Assembly (NCBI GenBank): GCA_032622095.1 | Contig: CP136069.1 | Span: forward strand, 51,258,760-51,322,759 | DNA from: Siphonodentalium dalli | Lineage: Eukaryota; Mollusca; Scaphopoda; Gadilida; Siphonodentaliidae | Direction: 5' to 3' | DNA length: 64,000 nt | In this document: one piece after another, positions 24,020 through 36,430 of the stretch | How positions within the stretch are numbered: position 1 is the first letter of the stretch | Layout of the letters: each line of letters starts with the position of its first letter | Made by a program: the position numbers and the translations under genes | The notes under the pieces: model-generated | Seen by the model: the letters and a program-made list of their open reading frames with translations, nothing else | Databases searched by the model: none | What the model was told of the DNA's origin: nothing

Positions 24020-24800
24020 TAAGTGTCACAACGAGTGTCCCAAGCAATCTAAGGACTGTTCAAATCACGCAACGATGTAAAAAAAAACAACAACCACCTA
24101 GTATCCCGAACCAACCGGAGTGCCCCAATTCATATATCGTGTCACACACCACCAACTACTGGCATAATTGACTTCACAACATGTGTACTAATCCGCCAAA
24201 CTAGTGTTCCAGTGCACAATGAGGGTCCCAATCCACCAACTATTGTCCGCAACCACGCAACGAATGTTCAAAACCGCCCAATGATTAGCTCAATTCATTC
24301 GATCAGTTTCCCAAACTATTCAGTGATTGCCCCATGCCACACACTTTGTGCCCAAAAACAACTCCGGTTATGTCCCAAAACCGTCCAAAGCGTGTCACAC
24401 ACCGATATATGACTGCACCAAACTATCATATACATGTAAGTAATCCAAACCACAAAATGAGTGTCTCACACCACAAATAGGGTGTCCCAAACCACCCAGC
24501 GGGTGTCACAAACCACCAAATGAATGTCATAACCACCCAGTGAGTGCACAAACCGCACATCAGTATCACAACCCCCAACTAACGTAGCACATGTCTCCTA
24601 CCATAAAGCGGGTCTCATAACCAACCCACAGAATGTTACATATATCATACAGCGAGTGCCAAAACCACAAACCGAGTGTTACAAACGCCCAGGTAATGCT
24701 CCTAGCCACACAACGGGTGTCTTAAACCAACCATTGAGTGTTACATACAATTCAGTGAGTTTCACAAACCATACGAGTGCCCCAAACCACCAGAGGGCGG
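24020..24800. repeat. Degenerate minisatellite of about 21 bp, array 1
   Basis: Loose tandem copies of GAGTGTCxCAAACCACCCAxC with much substitution and length change; the clearest units are around 24470-24560. Because it lacks G-rich stops, short open frames such as 24212-24412 appear by chance. Confidence 0.75.
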
Positions 24801-25019
24801 GGAACGTTTTATAAATGTCATATCATACTTAGAAGGGTTACATCTCCCCATTTTGAGGAAATGGTAGCTTTTGGAAACATGGCTTCAAAACACTATTTTT
24901 CAAAGTATAAAGTGTGTTGACAGCACTACACCTTCCTTAAATATTAGTCTTCAACACTAACATCCATACAATATGATAAAGCAAAACAAGTTTGAAAAAC
25001 CTAATCCCAAATTTAAAAG

Positions 25020-25390
25020 AAAATGATGGTTTGAGTCTATCTCAAATAAAAATACTGATGGTTTGAGTCCAATACTTGGTAGATTATCTGGGACCCTCAT
25101 TGGATGGTTTGGAACACCTAGTATAATTTTTGAATCTCTAATCGGATTGGTTCAGACATTCGTGGTTGTTTAAGTTATGGGGCACTCATTGGTTGGTTTG
25201 TGGCACTCGATGTATGGAATTGGGAGAGCAGTTTGATGGTTTGTGACCCTAGTTGGATGGACTGGACACACTTTGGTGGTTATATTTATGCACTAGTTGG
25301 GTGGTTTGGAAATTGAGACACCCGCTGTTTGGCATGGGACACTCTTTGTATGACTTTATACACCCGTTTGATGGATAGACTGCACAAAAA
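25020..25390. repeat. Degenerate minisatellite, array 2, in opposite orientation
   Basis: Repeated GATGGTTTG..GGxACACTxGTTGG words with about 22-bp spacing. These are the reverse complement of the unit in the array at 24020-24800, so the two arrays face each other across about 220 bp. Confidence 0.65.
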
Positions 25391-25589
25391 TAAAATTGCG
25401 ACGTCACATAAGTCGTCACGACGTCTTGACAGTTTAAAGGAATCGACAACTACATTCAGAACATGTCAACACATGGTGTATTCGTTCATTGTGAGACGAA
25501 TCACTCGAAGTGTGACTACATATGAACGTTTGGTACATGTATTGCATCAACCATTCCGCGGCAGTCGACAATTCAATTCAATTTATTAG

Positions 25590-28236
25590 TATTCTGATCA
25601 TCAAAATAGATATAGCAGAAACAGTGTTCTTGAGGGACAATTACAACCTTGTTCCACCTTGTTTCAAAAACATAAAGAACGGTCATGTTCTGTATTTGTT
25701 CTATTGCAAAAATGACCCAAGATTCTTTGAAAACACTGGCTCACTTACGAGATCTCGCTGGTGCGACTGCTATACCGATTACCAAATTTTGTTCGAAAAG
25801 GGTAGGTGATAGTTTCAATTATTTCCGGCAGCTGACAGATTCAAAAGAGTTTGAAGACTTCACATAATACTGCAATGAGCCCTTAAAAACTTCCGGTTCA
25901 TCATATATGTATGTGCATAACAAGCCTAAATCTATTGCATCTGCGGACATTCCAAATCAAGCTGGTGATTCAAATTCATCTGCTTTGCCTCAATTGCATG
26001 AATGCTGTAGATGCGATAAACTTAAATTTAAAGTAGAGCTGCGAATTGCATTGAGGAAAAAGACTGAAATGAGAAAACAGCATCTTAAACTTGCGTGGGA
26101 AACTGAAAGAAATCTACTGTGAAAGTGCTTAATCAAAAAATTAAAAGAAAGAATGAACTAATATGGAAACTCCGATAGAAGAATTATCGGTCAAGTTCAA
26201 AGAAGGAACTTTCTGATGCGAAATTCACTCTACAAAAACTCAAACGAAACAAAAAAAATCAATCAATCCAATTGTATCATTCTATTAGTAAGAACAAATC
26301 TAATCTTTCAAAATATGTTCAAATTAATATGTTGAAAGATGAATTAATAGAGGGAACAAGAAATGTCAGAATTATGTGTTGGTCAGAAGGAAGAGAATGA
26401 TCATGATGATATACCAAATGAAAGAACCTGTACCTTTACTGATGACATGAGAATGTTTGTATATGATTCCATCGTGAATCAAGTGCCAACGAAAAACATT
26501 CCAGAGTTGCTACGCAAAGTTTTCAGACGTGCAGGTCTTCAAATGGGGAATATTCCTCATCGGAATACAATTGAGATGATGTCTCGTGAACTCGGAATTT
26601 TCTCTGACACGCAGGTAGCTGAATTAATGTTAAAAACTGATAACATTACTCTTGGCTTTGATGCTACCACCCAAGAGGGTGTCCATGTAAACGTAATTCA
26701 TGTCACCACCACAGAGGCTGCTTTTGTTCTCGATTTGGATTCTCTTCCAGGTGGCGCCGCAGATGATTATTCTGCACATACTAGGAATGCATTGGACAGG
26801 ATTTCGAACATTTATAGTATGGTTCATAACACAGACTATCAGCTCACCAGAAAAAACATCATCAGTAATATTGCGAACACTATGACTGATCGAGTTGTGG
26901 TGAATTACGCAACTACCAACTGTCTAGCTGAAGCCTGGGGCAAGTCCTTAAGAGCTCAATTGCCACCTCCATCATCTGGGCACTATTACAACATATGCTA
27001 AGACAGCTATCAAACTATGTTAGACCAATATCAAATCATCACTTTATGACAGAAATGTTGTTCTGCAGCTGAACAAGCTGCGATTCAAAGATGGGAAGGG
27101 TGACACTCGTGGTTTTGTGGCATTTTTCAAGTAGGAGGGCCTACCAAATATCGAGGAACTTCATTTGCTTTTCCATATATGTGGAATTCTTCATTTGCAC
27201 TACAATAAATTTTTGAAGTTTCTCCAAAGTGGGCCTGTATCTTTTGGTGGACTGCGTGGCTCTATTATGAAAGACTTCCAGTCATCTACCGCAAAATTGG
27301 AAATACAAATCCTTGGTATAATTCACTGTATAATTGTGAAATTTCTCTCTGGGCTTGGATGAAAAGGTTTTACACAAGTGCCAAGGATCAGATCCATCAT
27401 CTAGATGGTATCGGTGTTGTTCGGGATGTCATTGAGGAAATTAAGTTATTTATTGTCAATCCAACCCTGTTATTAAAGAGTGATAAAAACCTATTTCAAG
27501 ATCAAATCAGTCCTGATGACGTTACTAAACATATGATATTGTATTGTTCACCGAAATGGCCACATGTTTGATTGCAATCAAGGATGTGCTAGAACGGCAA
27601 TACTCGAGATATTTCAGCATTGGAATTTCTGAAACCATGAAACGAGAAACAGAATCAGTCCGACCCCACAACAATGAAGCTGAACAAATAGTGGGTATGT
27701 TTAGTGCAAACCAGAAACGTTCTTCTGGTGCGACACTTTGTTTTATTTCATGTAAGATAAGAGCTCAGAAAAAAAATCGCTCAAAAGACTATCTGGATGC
27801 ACTTGGTACTTCTGAAAAGCACAACATGATTCGTTCTGCAGTCAGTCTTGGGAGGAAGCAGAGGCTGGACAGAAGGCTGAAGAAGTGTGAGATGGAACAT
27901 GAAATCATTCGTCGGCAGGTTGAAGAGAGACAAGAAAGACTTGGCAGAGAGAAGAAAAATTGAGAAGAGATTGAAGGCAGGTGACTTGGCTGATATGGTG
28001 GAGCTTAATGATGATGACCAGCAGAAAGTGCAATCACTGTTGGATGGCACAGCTGTAGGACGCGAGATTGTACATTTGTGGTATGACGAGGATACTAATT
28101 CAAGGGAAAGATATTTCGGAAAAATCGAGAAGTTGAATGGTGTGATGGTGAGTCCTACAGTGATGCAGTTGATTACTAATCATCAAAATTCGAGTTGGCT
28201 GCTGATTTGATCAGTGGGGACTTGGTTTTGGCTTGA
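25590..28236 (+). pseudogene. DDE-like protein of an unclassified mobile element, copy 1
   Basis: A broken reading frame of about 880 codons in several pieces. The N-terminal part (25620-26122) has a basic coiled stretch LRIALRKKTEMRKQHLKL. The best-preserved part, 26363-27001, carries TDDMRMFVYDSIVNQVP, TLGFDATTQEGVHVN, LPGGAADDYSAH and NTMTDRVVVN. The two Asp (in GFDATT and MTDR) are placed as in RNase H-like transposases, so a DDE role is inferred. Later pieces (27165-27571, 27544-27963) correspond to FHICG.., DQIHHLDGIGVVRDV and a charged coiled coil. The last piece ends SKFELAADL..GDLVLA at 28236. Stops and frameshifts throughout show it is dead. I recall this as a multi-copy family in molluscs, cnidarians and amphioxus but do not know a settled name. 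Copy 2, inverted, is at 39222-41820. Confidence 0.75.
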
Positions 28237-28246
28237 TTATGCAGGT

Positions 28247-28482
28247 TACGGACACACACGATAGGCAGACAACTATACGGACACGCAGACAACTATACTT
28301 CTATAGACACATAATACTGACTATTCAGCTTCAGTGAATCACCAATAGTGATCATCAGTAAACCATATACTAGTGATCAACAGTAAACCATATAATAGTG
28401 ATCAGCAGTAAACTATATAATATTGTGATCAGCAGTAAACATTTAATATAGTGATCAGCAATACATAATATAGATCAGCAAA
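28247..28482. repeat. Minisatellites directly 3' of the copy-1 reading frame
   Basis: First, two units of a GGACACGCAGACAACTATAC type right after the stop. Then (28344-28482) about five units of AGTGATCAGCAGTAAACCATATAAT with a 25-28 bp period. The first type matches the array at the same position in copy 2; the second is private to this copy. Confidence 0.85.
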
Positions 28483-29545
28483 GCCAGAACCCTGATTCCA
28501 TCTGAGTCAGCCTGAGTATTCTCAGTAAATATTTTTTTTTTGTGCATGATTCCTTCCTGTTTCCGTTCTGTATTTTGAAGTTTTGATTATGTACTATGGG
28601 TGACTAGATAGTAGTTGATTTGTTAGTTTGTTGGTAATTCTGGTTCTCATTGATTATTCTGACTAGTTCTCTTAGTCACAAGTGGTATTCGGCATACATT
28701 TTTGATTTATATAAACAGAATAACTAAGTATCATTCTAAAAATAAAAACAACCATGTGATTGACAAAATCTTAGTACAGTAATATTCGCTCCGAACATTA
28801 TTTCAGAGCTGAAGTTTTAAGTTCTATCATTACAAATTAATTTACTGGGTCTTCATATACATGTAATCATTTGTTGGAATCTAAATTCAATATTTCAATT
28901 CCAGCAGGGGTCAGTGTTATACTTAAAAAAATAATCAGCAATAATGTGATTTATGTAATTTATTATTATACCGGTAATTGCGGTAAATGTAGAATTATGA
29001 TCTAATGTGTGGAACTATTTTGTGTAATGTGAATCGGAACTCTTAATTGTTTCACCACACATTATATTTGCTGTTCCCTCTGCAGTGAGATGAGGCCATG
29101 ATGAAGTTGATTTAGAAAATATAAAATTCCATTCATGGTCATCATTCGCAAAAAGTGTACACTGATCCCTATCAAAGTCTGTGCAACAATACCGCTTATG
29201 TTTGGTAAAGCGAAACGTCTGTTAAACGCTAATTTTGATTCACCAAACACTAGGGCCCACTTCATTGCAACTACCACCATGGGAGTTGAGAGTTGTAGTG
29301 CCCCTCCAATAAAAGGGGAGGGCTTGTTACTAAATAATTAGAACATATATTATCCCATTTAGTTCTGATCACTGATATATCGGTGACAAATTTAATAAAT
29401 TATTGGAAGAAATCATGATGACCCCCACCCAACCGTACGTTGACAGGAAGAATAACACATTTATTAATTTAAAAGGGTTTAAGTTTATTAACCATCATGG
29501 GGATATCTTCCAAGATTTTTTGGATGTGTAATTAGTAAAACTAAT
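28483..29545 (+). mobile_element. 3' noncoding part of element copy 1
   Basis: Non-coding here, but alignable as the reverse complement to 37770-38900 (for example CAAGTGGTATTCGGCATACA, the block around CTCCAATAAAAGGGGAGGGCTT, and ATCTTCCAAGATTTTT near the end). This shows the mobile or duplicated unit extends well beyond its gene. Confidence 0.75.
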
Positions 29546-29556
29546 TCTTTAATTAA

Positions 29557-29699
29557 GAAATAAATACACGGTGTAGAGGTGTGTATGGTCAAGTTGTACC
29601 ACAAAAAACTGATTGTAGGACGACGCGTAGCGGAGTCCTACAATCAGTTTTTTGTGGTACAACTTGACCATACACACCGATACACCGTGTATTTATTTC
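29557..29699. repeat. Strong 64-bp-arm hairpin
   Basis: Arms 29557-29620 and 29636-29699 match at 62 of 64 positions around the loop CGACGCGTAGCGGAG. It lies at the left edge of a segment that is missing from the partner copy. Confidence 0.95.
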
Positions 29700-30591
29700 T
29701 TTTGTAATACGACTGAAAGTTTATGGTCACAATTCGACTGAATAGTCAACGAAATACTGCGCTTTTTCGGTCTCAGGTGAGAAAACATTTCGTGGTGTAA
29801 TTCGTATTGGGCGTACTCGATTTCTGTGCATGGAGTACTCTCGTAATGTCTTGTCTTGTTATGAAATTCCCCCGTTGACTTTTCGAGGCACCTCTTCTAG
29901 AAATAATCGTTGTGATTGGCTAAAAAACGATGTGTTTTCAGCGGCGCCCGTGCGTTTCATTTAAATTGTACAGGAAATACGATGCGGTCATTTCTGTTTT
30001 GAACGTTGTTGGGACAACATGAATATGATCATCGACTATGGACCAATTTCCTTACACAAAGCGATCTAAATGATCTAGTTTACTAAACTAATCTTATTCC
30101 CCTTCTGTACTGGTGAACAAACGCTTTCATTTTCAACTTGATTCCGAAATATCGAATATGATCGAGATTCGAATCGACGAATGCACAGCCCGGCCCCATG
30201 GATTTATTTTGTCATTTAATATACTTATTAAGTAACTTTCTTTGGTCGTAACATATATCAATATACCATAACATCATTTGGACCATATTCATTGGCAACC
30301 AAACTGGTTTCAAGCGACAAATCGCTAGAAAATTCGCAAGATTGTCAAGATGTAGCAAAATTCAAAGGGTTACGGGTGCGGGTGTACTCCGTTGATGCCC
30401 CGTTTGCGCGGAGTTAGAAAAGACGGGAAAAGTCGCGTGCGGCGATCTGAATAAACCGATGTTTTTCGTGGTACAATTGGAAAAAGTAGAATTGTACCAC
30501 AAAACTGGAACGAGATAGCCATGGTAACTCGGACCACTGGCCAATCAGGACATGGCTTTTAAGCATAGTTAGGCAGGGTCGTATTACAAAA
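29700..30591. mobile_element. Probable 0.9-kb DNA element inserted in copy 1
   Basis: Bounded by the 14-bp inverted repeat TTTTGTAATACGAC / GTCGTATTACAAAA. The homology between copy 1 and the inverted copy 2 stops before it and resumes immediately after it, so this block plus the adjacent hairpin is an insertion. Includes a second small hairpin (GTGGTACAATT..AATTGTACCAC near 30470-30502). No coding frame is recognised. Confidence 0.6.
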
Positions 30592-31082
30592 TGATATATG
30601 ACATATATGTAAATGTACTGGAAATTTTACTTCAGGCAGTAGAAATGAGATATGACTTGAGACTTCTTCGACGTTACGGCGTATTTCAAACTTTTGAAGA
30701 TTTCGGTTCAGTATGGATAAAACTTAAATTTTCATTACTCTAAGGGCTGTACTCTTGTGTACCCATATTATTCCCTTTAAAATGATATATTACTTGTATG
30801 TATCAATTGTCTGAAATGTTTGCTGTGGGCAGTCCATGTAAATTTACCCCGATGGATGGGGTGCAAACCCTGGACTGGCTGAAAAAATCTGATTTTTTTA
30901 AACTTCAAAGGGCCACAACTCTTTATTCTTTCAGATTTGTATTCAGAATGACAGACCCTTTCCAATGATATATGATACAACATATTCAAATTATTTCAAA
31001 TGTTGATTGGAAATGTATTTCGTCATCTGATAAGGCATCATCAGCCTACCCAAGGGTAACTTTCAGGGTGGCGATTACTTCA
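30592..31082 (+). mobile_element. Continuation of element copy 1 after the insertion
   Basis: Alignable, inverted, to 37310-37770: ATATATGACATATATGTAAATG at the start, CTTTTGAAGATTTCGG, CAGTCCATGTAAATTTACCCC and TTTCGTCATCTGAT near the end. The shared sequence stops just before the TTAA that bounds the next MITE. Confidence 0.7.
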
Positions 31083-31086
31083 TTAA

Positions 31087-31580
31087 AGGCATGTGCGGCC
31101 TTGGCGGTGGGTATCCTGTGAAAATATATCCACCCGTCAAAAACCACCACAAACAGAAAGAACATCAAAATGTAGATAGACTTTGTCCGTATACAAATAA
31201 GAAATATCGCATAAACAGTATGTCATGGTTATATGTTTGACCATTGTTATGTAAACAACAGCATAAAAAGTTACTTTTCTGGTGTTTGTTTATATTATGA
31301 TGGTAAACATAAAGAGCGTTCTTTGTGGGTGAATTCCTGATATGGAACGAATAAAGAGCGTTTATGCCATTTGTGTGTGATTAGCCAACAGCATTGTGCT
31401 GTCTTCTGTAACACAATCAGGCTCGTGCTTAGGTAAAATATAGTAAATCTTTATGATAACATGCTGTTTACGGGATGGTCATGGTATATATGAACGGAAC
31501 TGTATGCGTTTTAATGTTTTTCTGTTTACGGTGTTTGGAACAAATATGAATATTTTCGACAATTAAGGCCGCACGTGCCT
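31087..31580 (-). mobile_element. 493-bp-family TTAA MITE, left arm of a palindrome
   Basis: A 494-bp element between TTAA at 31083 and TTAA at 31581. Terminal inverted repeats AGGCATGTGCGGCC / GGCCGCACGTGCCT. Reverse orientation relative to the solitary copy at 44448. Contains the two AAAGAGCGTT boxes at 31311 and 31353 (42 bp apart). No coding capacity. Confidence 0.88.
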
Positions 31581-31584
31581 TTAA

Positions 31585-32112
31585 AGGCACGTGTGGCCTT
31601 AATTGTCGATAATATTCATATTTGTTCCAAACACTGTAAACAGAAAAACATTAAAACGCATACAGTTTCGTTCATATATACCACGACCATCGCGTAAACA
31701 GCATGTTATCATAAATACCTACTTTATTTTACCTAAGCAAGATGCTGATTGGGTTACAGAGGACAGCACAATGCTACTGGCTAATTAAAAAAAATGGCAT
31801 AAACGCTCTTTATTAGTTCCATATCAGGCATTCAAAAAATGGCATAAACGCTCTTTATTAGTTCCATATCAGGCATTCACCAACAAAGAACGCTCTTTAT
31901 GTTTACCATCATAATACAAACAAACACCAGAAAAGTTACTTTTTATGCTTTTGTTTACATAACAATGGTTAAACATATGAGAATAACACACTGTTTATGC
32001 GATATTTCTTATTTATATACGGACAAAGTCTGTCTACATTTTGATGTTCTTTCTGTTTGTGGCGGTTTTTGACGGGTGGAAATATTTTTACAGGATACCC
32101 ACCGCCAAGGCC
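31585..32112 (+). mobile_element. 493-bp-family TTAA MITE, right arm of a palindrome
   Basis: Joined head-to-head to the preceding copy through a single shared TTAA (31581-31584), giving a palindrome of about 1 kb. Carries an internal 45-bp tandem duplication, so it has three AACGCTCTTT boxes (31802, 31847, 31889). Its outer terminus stops at CGCCAAGGCC and lacks the last ten bases of the repeat, so it is end-truncated. Confidence 0.88.
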
Positions 32113-32149
32113 AACCAACCGTATAGTGTGGTCGTGGGAGAGTTGAACC

Positions 32150-32730
32150 CGGAAGAAATTGGATACAAGCTGATTTTGGTGTCATTCGAAGCGGAAAAAC
32201 ACCAGGAACAACATATCCAAAATCCGCAAAAATCCGCTCATGGGAAAATTCAGGATCCAAGATGGCGTCCAATATGGCTAACACAATACGTAAATTTCCC
32301 ATTTGTGCCCAATAACACATGAAACCTCAGTAATTGTGGAAAATTACGCACCAAAACATATTCCACATTGAAAGTAACACATGTCAGAAAACGCATACTG
32401 TCAAGCTTGTTGTCTTTGGGGGCAGATGGCTATCAATATGGCCGCTGAATTCGGGAAAATTATAATTTTTAAGTGTATACAAATATTCTTCTAATAAAAA
32501 TGTCTATTATTAGCATATCCTACATTTCAATAAAAGCAGTTTTGGTACATTTTGACGCAGAAAGGAACCGAGACCAACACATAAATTTATTTTAAAAATA
32601 GCACAAGCAGTCAGGATACAAGATGGCGTCCAATATGGCGGTCAAATGATGATATTTCGAGTCATTGCCCATTAGCACGCAAACTCCGGGTTATATGGAA
32701 ACTATTTAACCAAAACGGAAGCTACATTGA
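32150..32730 (+). repeat. Dispersed repeat in two degenerate direct units
   Basis: Contains AACATATCCAAAATCCGC, GGATCCAAGATGGCGTCCAATATGG at about 32256, and a diverged repeat of the same block about 362 bp later (GGATACAAGATGGCGTCC near 32617). An inverted relative occupies 36430-36790. The short open frames here on both strands are by-products. Confidence 0.65.
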
Positions 32731-32735
32731 CTTAG

Positions 32736-35701
32736 TCATGATACAGATGATACATAAATGTCCTTCTCGCGTTGTGCAATTGCTATAAATCGTGAGAATA
32801 GCACAGTCGGGTTGAATTGCATTCGATCATTCTCGACTCTGATCCCAGGATATAAATGGTCAAGAGATTTTAATTGATCCTTCCGCTTGATCGATGCATC
32901 TGTGATACTCATGCCGTTAAGGTTTTTGTGAATCTCGAAACCGACACGTTCAGAGTCAATACAGTTAACACTGTCCCCATCACAAGATGTTAACCCAGAC
33001 GACAGGGAGCGTAGTTTACCTTCACTCAAATCAAAAGGTTCATGTTCGTCAAACCAACGTTGTATGATTATCAAATCATCAGAGTCACGTTTGCTCCTAC
33101 TTGCCCCGAACTCCACGTGCTGTTCACTGGTGGTATGTCTAAGTTTGGTTAATTCGGTCATGGCATCATGAATTTCGGCACACCTATGCATGCTATATAT
33201 CCATTGCATTCGGACATATTCGGTCATTCCCCTACCTCTTGTCAGACCTCTGCTTTTGATAGAACGCATAAGGACTTGTTCTATTTATGAGGTCTGTTGA
33301 TAATCCTGCCCATAATCTATTGCTTCTACGTACAGCATGAAACCCATTTTCGGCGAAACATTTGTACAGCCAAGGGTGTTTATTAGGTAGTTCCAACATT
33401 TGCTGTAGATAGAGTCGACAGCTCTTGGCATAGTTGGCGTGACCGATAGCGGCAAATAGATTGAGCATTTTCCCCACAGTAGCGATATGCAGACTCCAAT
33501 TTCCTGTCCTCTCTGCTCTAATGAAATTCTTCAACGTTTGCACATATTCCAAATACTGAACCCACAACTTTGCTGTCGGAGATTTCTCAATAAGCAACGA
33601 TTTATACTTGTTCAAACATTCCTCGAGTTTCATCAATGGTTGAGACCCAGAAACAGCACTTGCAGGAATTACTCTACTTTCAATAGATTTGTAAAAATCA
33701 CTTATTGCGTTCATTTCATCCTTCTCGATTCTAGGTATTGTTTTTTCTTCAGACTGATTTATAGCTACTGTGGAATCAGGCGAAGCATCGAGCACCTTCT
33801 CATTCTGCACTGTTAGGCCACCCCATGGGCTTGTCGGACTTGTACTTGTTTCTGTAGATGGCACAATGTCTGAGATCAGCTTATTTGTAAGAGCAGCATC
33901 AATTCTCCAGAGCCTCTTCCAAACCCGAACCCTTCATTAGTGAACCAATACTACCCATGGAACTCATAATGGTATGAAAGCCACCCAGCCTGCAGACTAT
34001 ATTCAGGGACTTTGTCATTATAATATTCGTGGCCTTTATCCACAATGGCTGATCAAATGTGGTACATGGTGTCAGGATGTTTAGTTTGGTCGCTTGACCC
34101 TGAACATAAAGGAGGTTGAATATATACAATCCTCATCGGGCGGATTCAAATATATAATCGGCAAAAACAGAACATCAGACTTCGTTGGGCACTTCTGGTC
34201 ATCAGTCGTAATATATTGCATGAAGCCCGACCAATTTGTCCGAGGCTTTGTAGATTGGTTCACAAACCACCCTGAATGCCACAGTAGATCAGTGTTGAGC
34301 TCTGTGGGGGCAATGGGTGTGGAGTAATCAGTTGAAGCAAAGGTTTGTAAGACAACGATGAAAGGCCTTTACCGGGAGAATCAACATAATGGCATATCTG
34401 GACCCCTTTACCTCGAACTAGCTCGTCAACCTTCGAACGCTGGCACCTGTTAATGGTGTGTGGCCTGAGGCTAAGCTGTGTTTGATCTTTTGGAGTAGAG
34501 ATTGCTATCATACACATACCATGGAATGTTCCCTGACCATCTAAAGTTGCTATGTTATGGTCTACATTGTCGGCAACCCACTGTGTACATGTTCCGGGGA
34601 AATAGTCGGTTAGAATATCGTCAGGACGTTCGGTTTGGATGACAGACTGTTTGTATCTTTCTACTTCGTCGTGTGTAATGGAGAACCCCAACCTAGATAA
34701 CTCATTCACCAACCATTTTGAACCGAACATGTGATCCATCTCCACACCGAAACAAAAGAGCGTTGGTGTTATAACAGATAGGGGTCGAGCAGATTGAATT
34801 ATGGAGTGCCCAATGCTATTTATCTTCAAATCGGATAGAATCAGAACACTTAACATCGTGTGCAAATAATGCGGAACCCACTGTCGACACCGTTCAATGG
34901 AAGATATATCTTCACTGGTTGAATTAGTGTCATACAGTCTCTCTTATTTCTGCTCGTAATGTCCTTGCTGCTGTCAACACTATCCTTTCAGTTTCCTCTT
35001 CAATACTATCTCTCTTATCACAGTACCATTTTTCGATTATGATAAACTTTGCCATGTTCCGAAAACACACTATATTGTTCCGTCCCTCAACTTCGGCGAA
35101 AAATATAAACTCCCCGTAGTGGTCCTGCAGTTTCTCTTTGAGCCATTTCATAATATACACATGACAATCACCCGCAAACTCAATCATTTTGTCATGCAAC
35201 TCCCCAGAGTATATAATTCTGCACCAGCTTCGAGCCAACTACAAACCATCTCAAACCATTGCTGCATTCCCTGGTCCGATCTCCTACCACTTTTCGCCTT
35301 ATCGACCAATGTTGGATTTTCTTTACCCTACTGGAAATCAGTATAACAGCGTGAGTGGTAGACAGATTATGTCGAGGATCTATAGTGGAAGGCGTACCAC
35401 AAAACATACAGTCTGTCTTGAAATCAAACGGTGACACACCAGATCTCAGTTGTTTATTTGGAGGTACTTCGGTAGTTATTTCGACAGAACGGTGTCGCCT
35501 TTTTGGATCTGTGAAATCTCTACGACAATTCGAATGGACAAGAACTTTACCGACTGGTGTCATCTGATAGCGCTCATTCAGATAATCTTTCAGGTCGTGC
35601 CTCCCACATTTATCACAGAAATTGATCAATGTCAAAATGCCTTTCTTAGACACGATGACGGGAGGTTTGTCATCAAAACCCGATGGGCACAAAACACACA
35701 T
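32736..35701 (-). pseudogene. Broken member of a large uncharacterised invertebrate protein family
   Basis: Reads in pieces from right to left. 35701-35192 is a Cys-rich N terminus: CVLC, CDKCG, HSNCRRDFTDP and FDFKTDCMFCG, likely zinc-binding. 35238-34930 has HVYIMKWLKEKLQDHYG and FFAEVEGRNNIVCF. 34865-34260 has GVEMDHMFGSKWLVNEL and WVADNVDHNIATLDGQGTFH. 34263-33899 has CIYSTSF, CTTFDQPLWIKA and CRLGGFHTIMSSMGSIG. 33864-33232 has KLWVQYLEYVQTLKNFIRAE and ELPNKHPWLYK. 33269-32736 has RSIKSRGLTRGRGMTE, HTTSEQHVE and NPTVLFSRFIAIAQRE. At least four frame changes separate these pieces, and the C terminus is cut off at the dispersed repeat. I recognise the family as very large and repeated in many invertebrate genomes, but I know no established function or name. 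Its repeated, broken occurrence suggests a mobile origin. Confidence 0.8.
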
Positions 35702-35749
35702 GTCATCCCGAAATTGCGTAATTTCTTGCCAATTCTGCCATAACTATAT

Positions 35750-36430
35750 ATTCAATACAAGACCAACTGATATATGGACTGACACTACATTTAAATGATA
35801 GAAATATAGAATATGTATAGCAACAGGTCTCCTGTGTGCCTTGGCACCGTTAGGTTTCAACAGGAGAAAAGTTATAAGCCTTCAATCCAGTGGTTTGCAA
35901 ATCAAAGTATTACTACTTGGACATACACAGCCGGAATGATACAATACAAGCAACGAAGCTATATGCGAAAAAGCAGCCGATAGGCGAGACCTTTTATGTG
36001 CATCTGTGAGAACAAGCATATAGTACGTGTTCTGTTATAAACGCTCTTTATATTCTGTTCTGTTATATACATGCTCTTTATGACATTTTCTGGAAAGGGA
36101 TAGCAAAACACGTGTTCTGTAGCAAACGCTCTTTATTGTTGAACGAACCGACATTGCCAGCCAGCTAATATATATATCAGTGATACACATAAACTTGGTT
36201 TATTCGCTGTATGGACTTACAAATCGCAGTTATAGTAAATTATATAGACACATTAAGCACATAAATTCGTCAATGTTCATAACTGGTTGAATAAATTGAT
36301 AAAAACGGCATTTGAGAGTCAAACATGTGTTGTATTTCAAAGTGCTCTGAAATCCATGTGCGGATTTTGGCAAATTGTGGATATGTTGTTTCTGTGGCTT
36401 TATCGGTTAGATTGATACCAAATTTAACAT
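35750..36430. other. No gene; three isolated AACGCTCTTT-type boxes
   Basis: AACGCTCTTT at 36040 and 36125 and a variant (CATGCTCTTT) at 36070. These resemble the paired boxes of the 493-bp MITE family, but the regular 42-bp spacing and other landmarks are absent. Probably a heavily decayed relative. Nothing else is identified. Confidence 0.4.

Noticed and set aside
24020-24800. CRISPR-like array
   Set aside because: Units are degenerate minisatellite copies without unique spacers, in a eukaryotic context.
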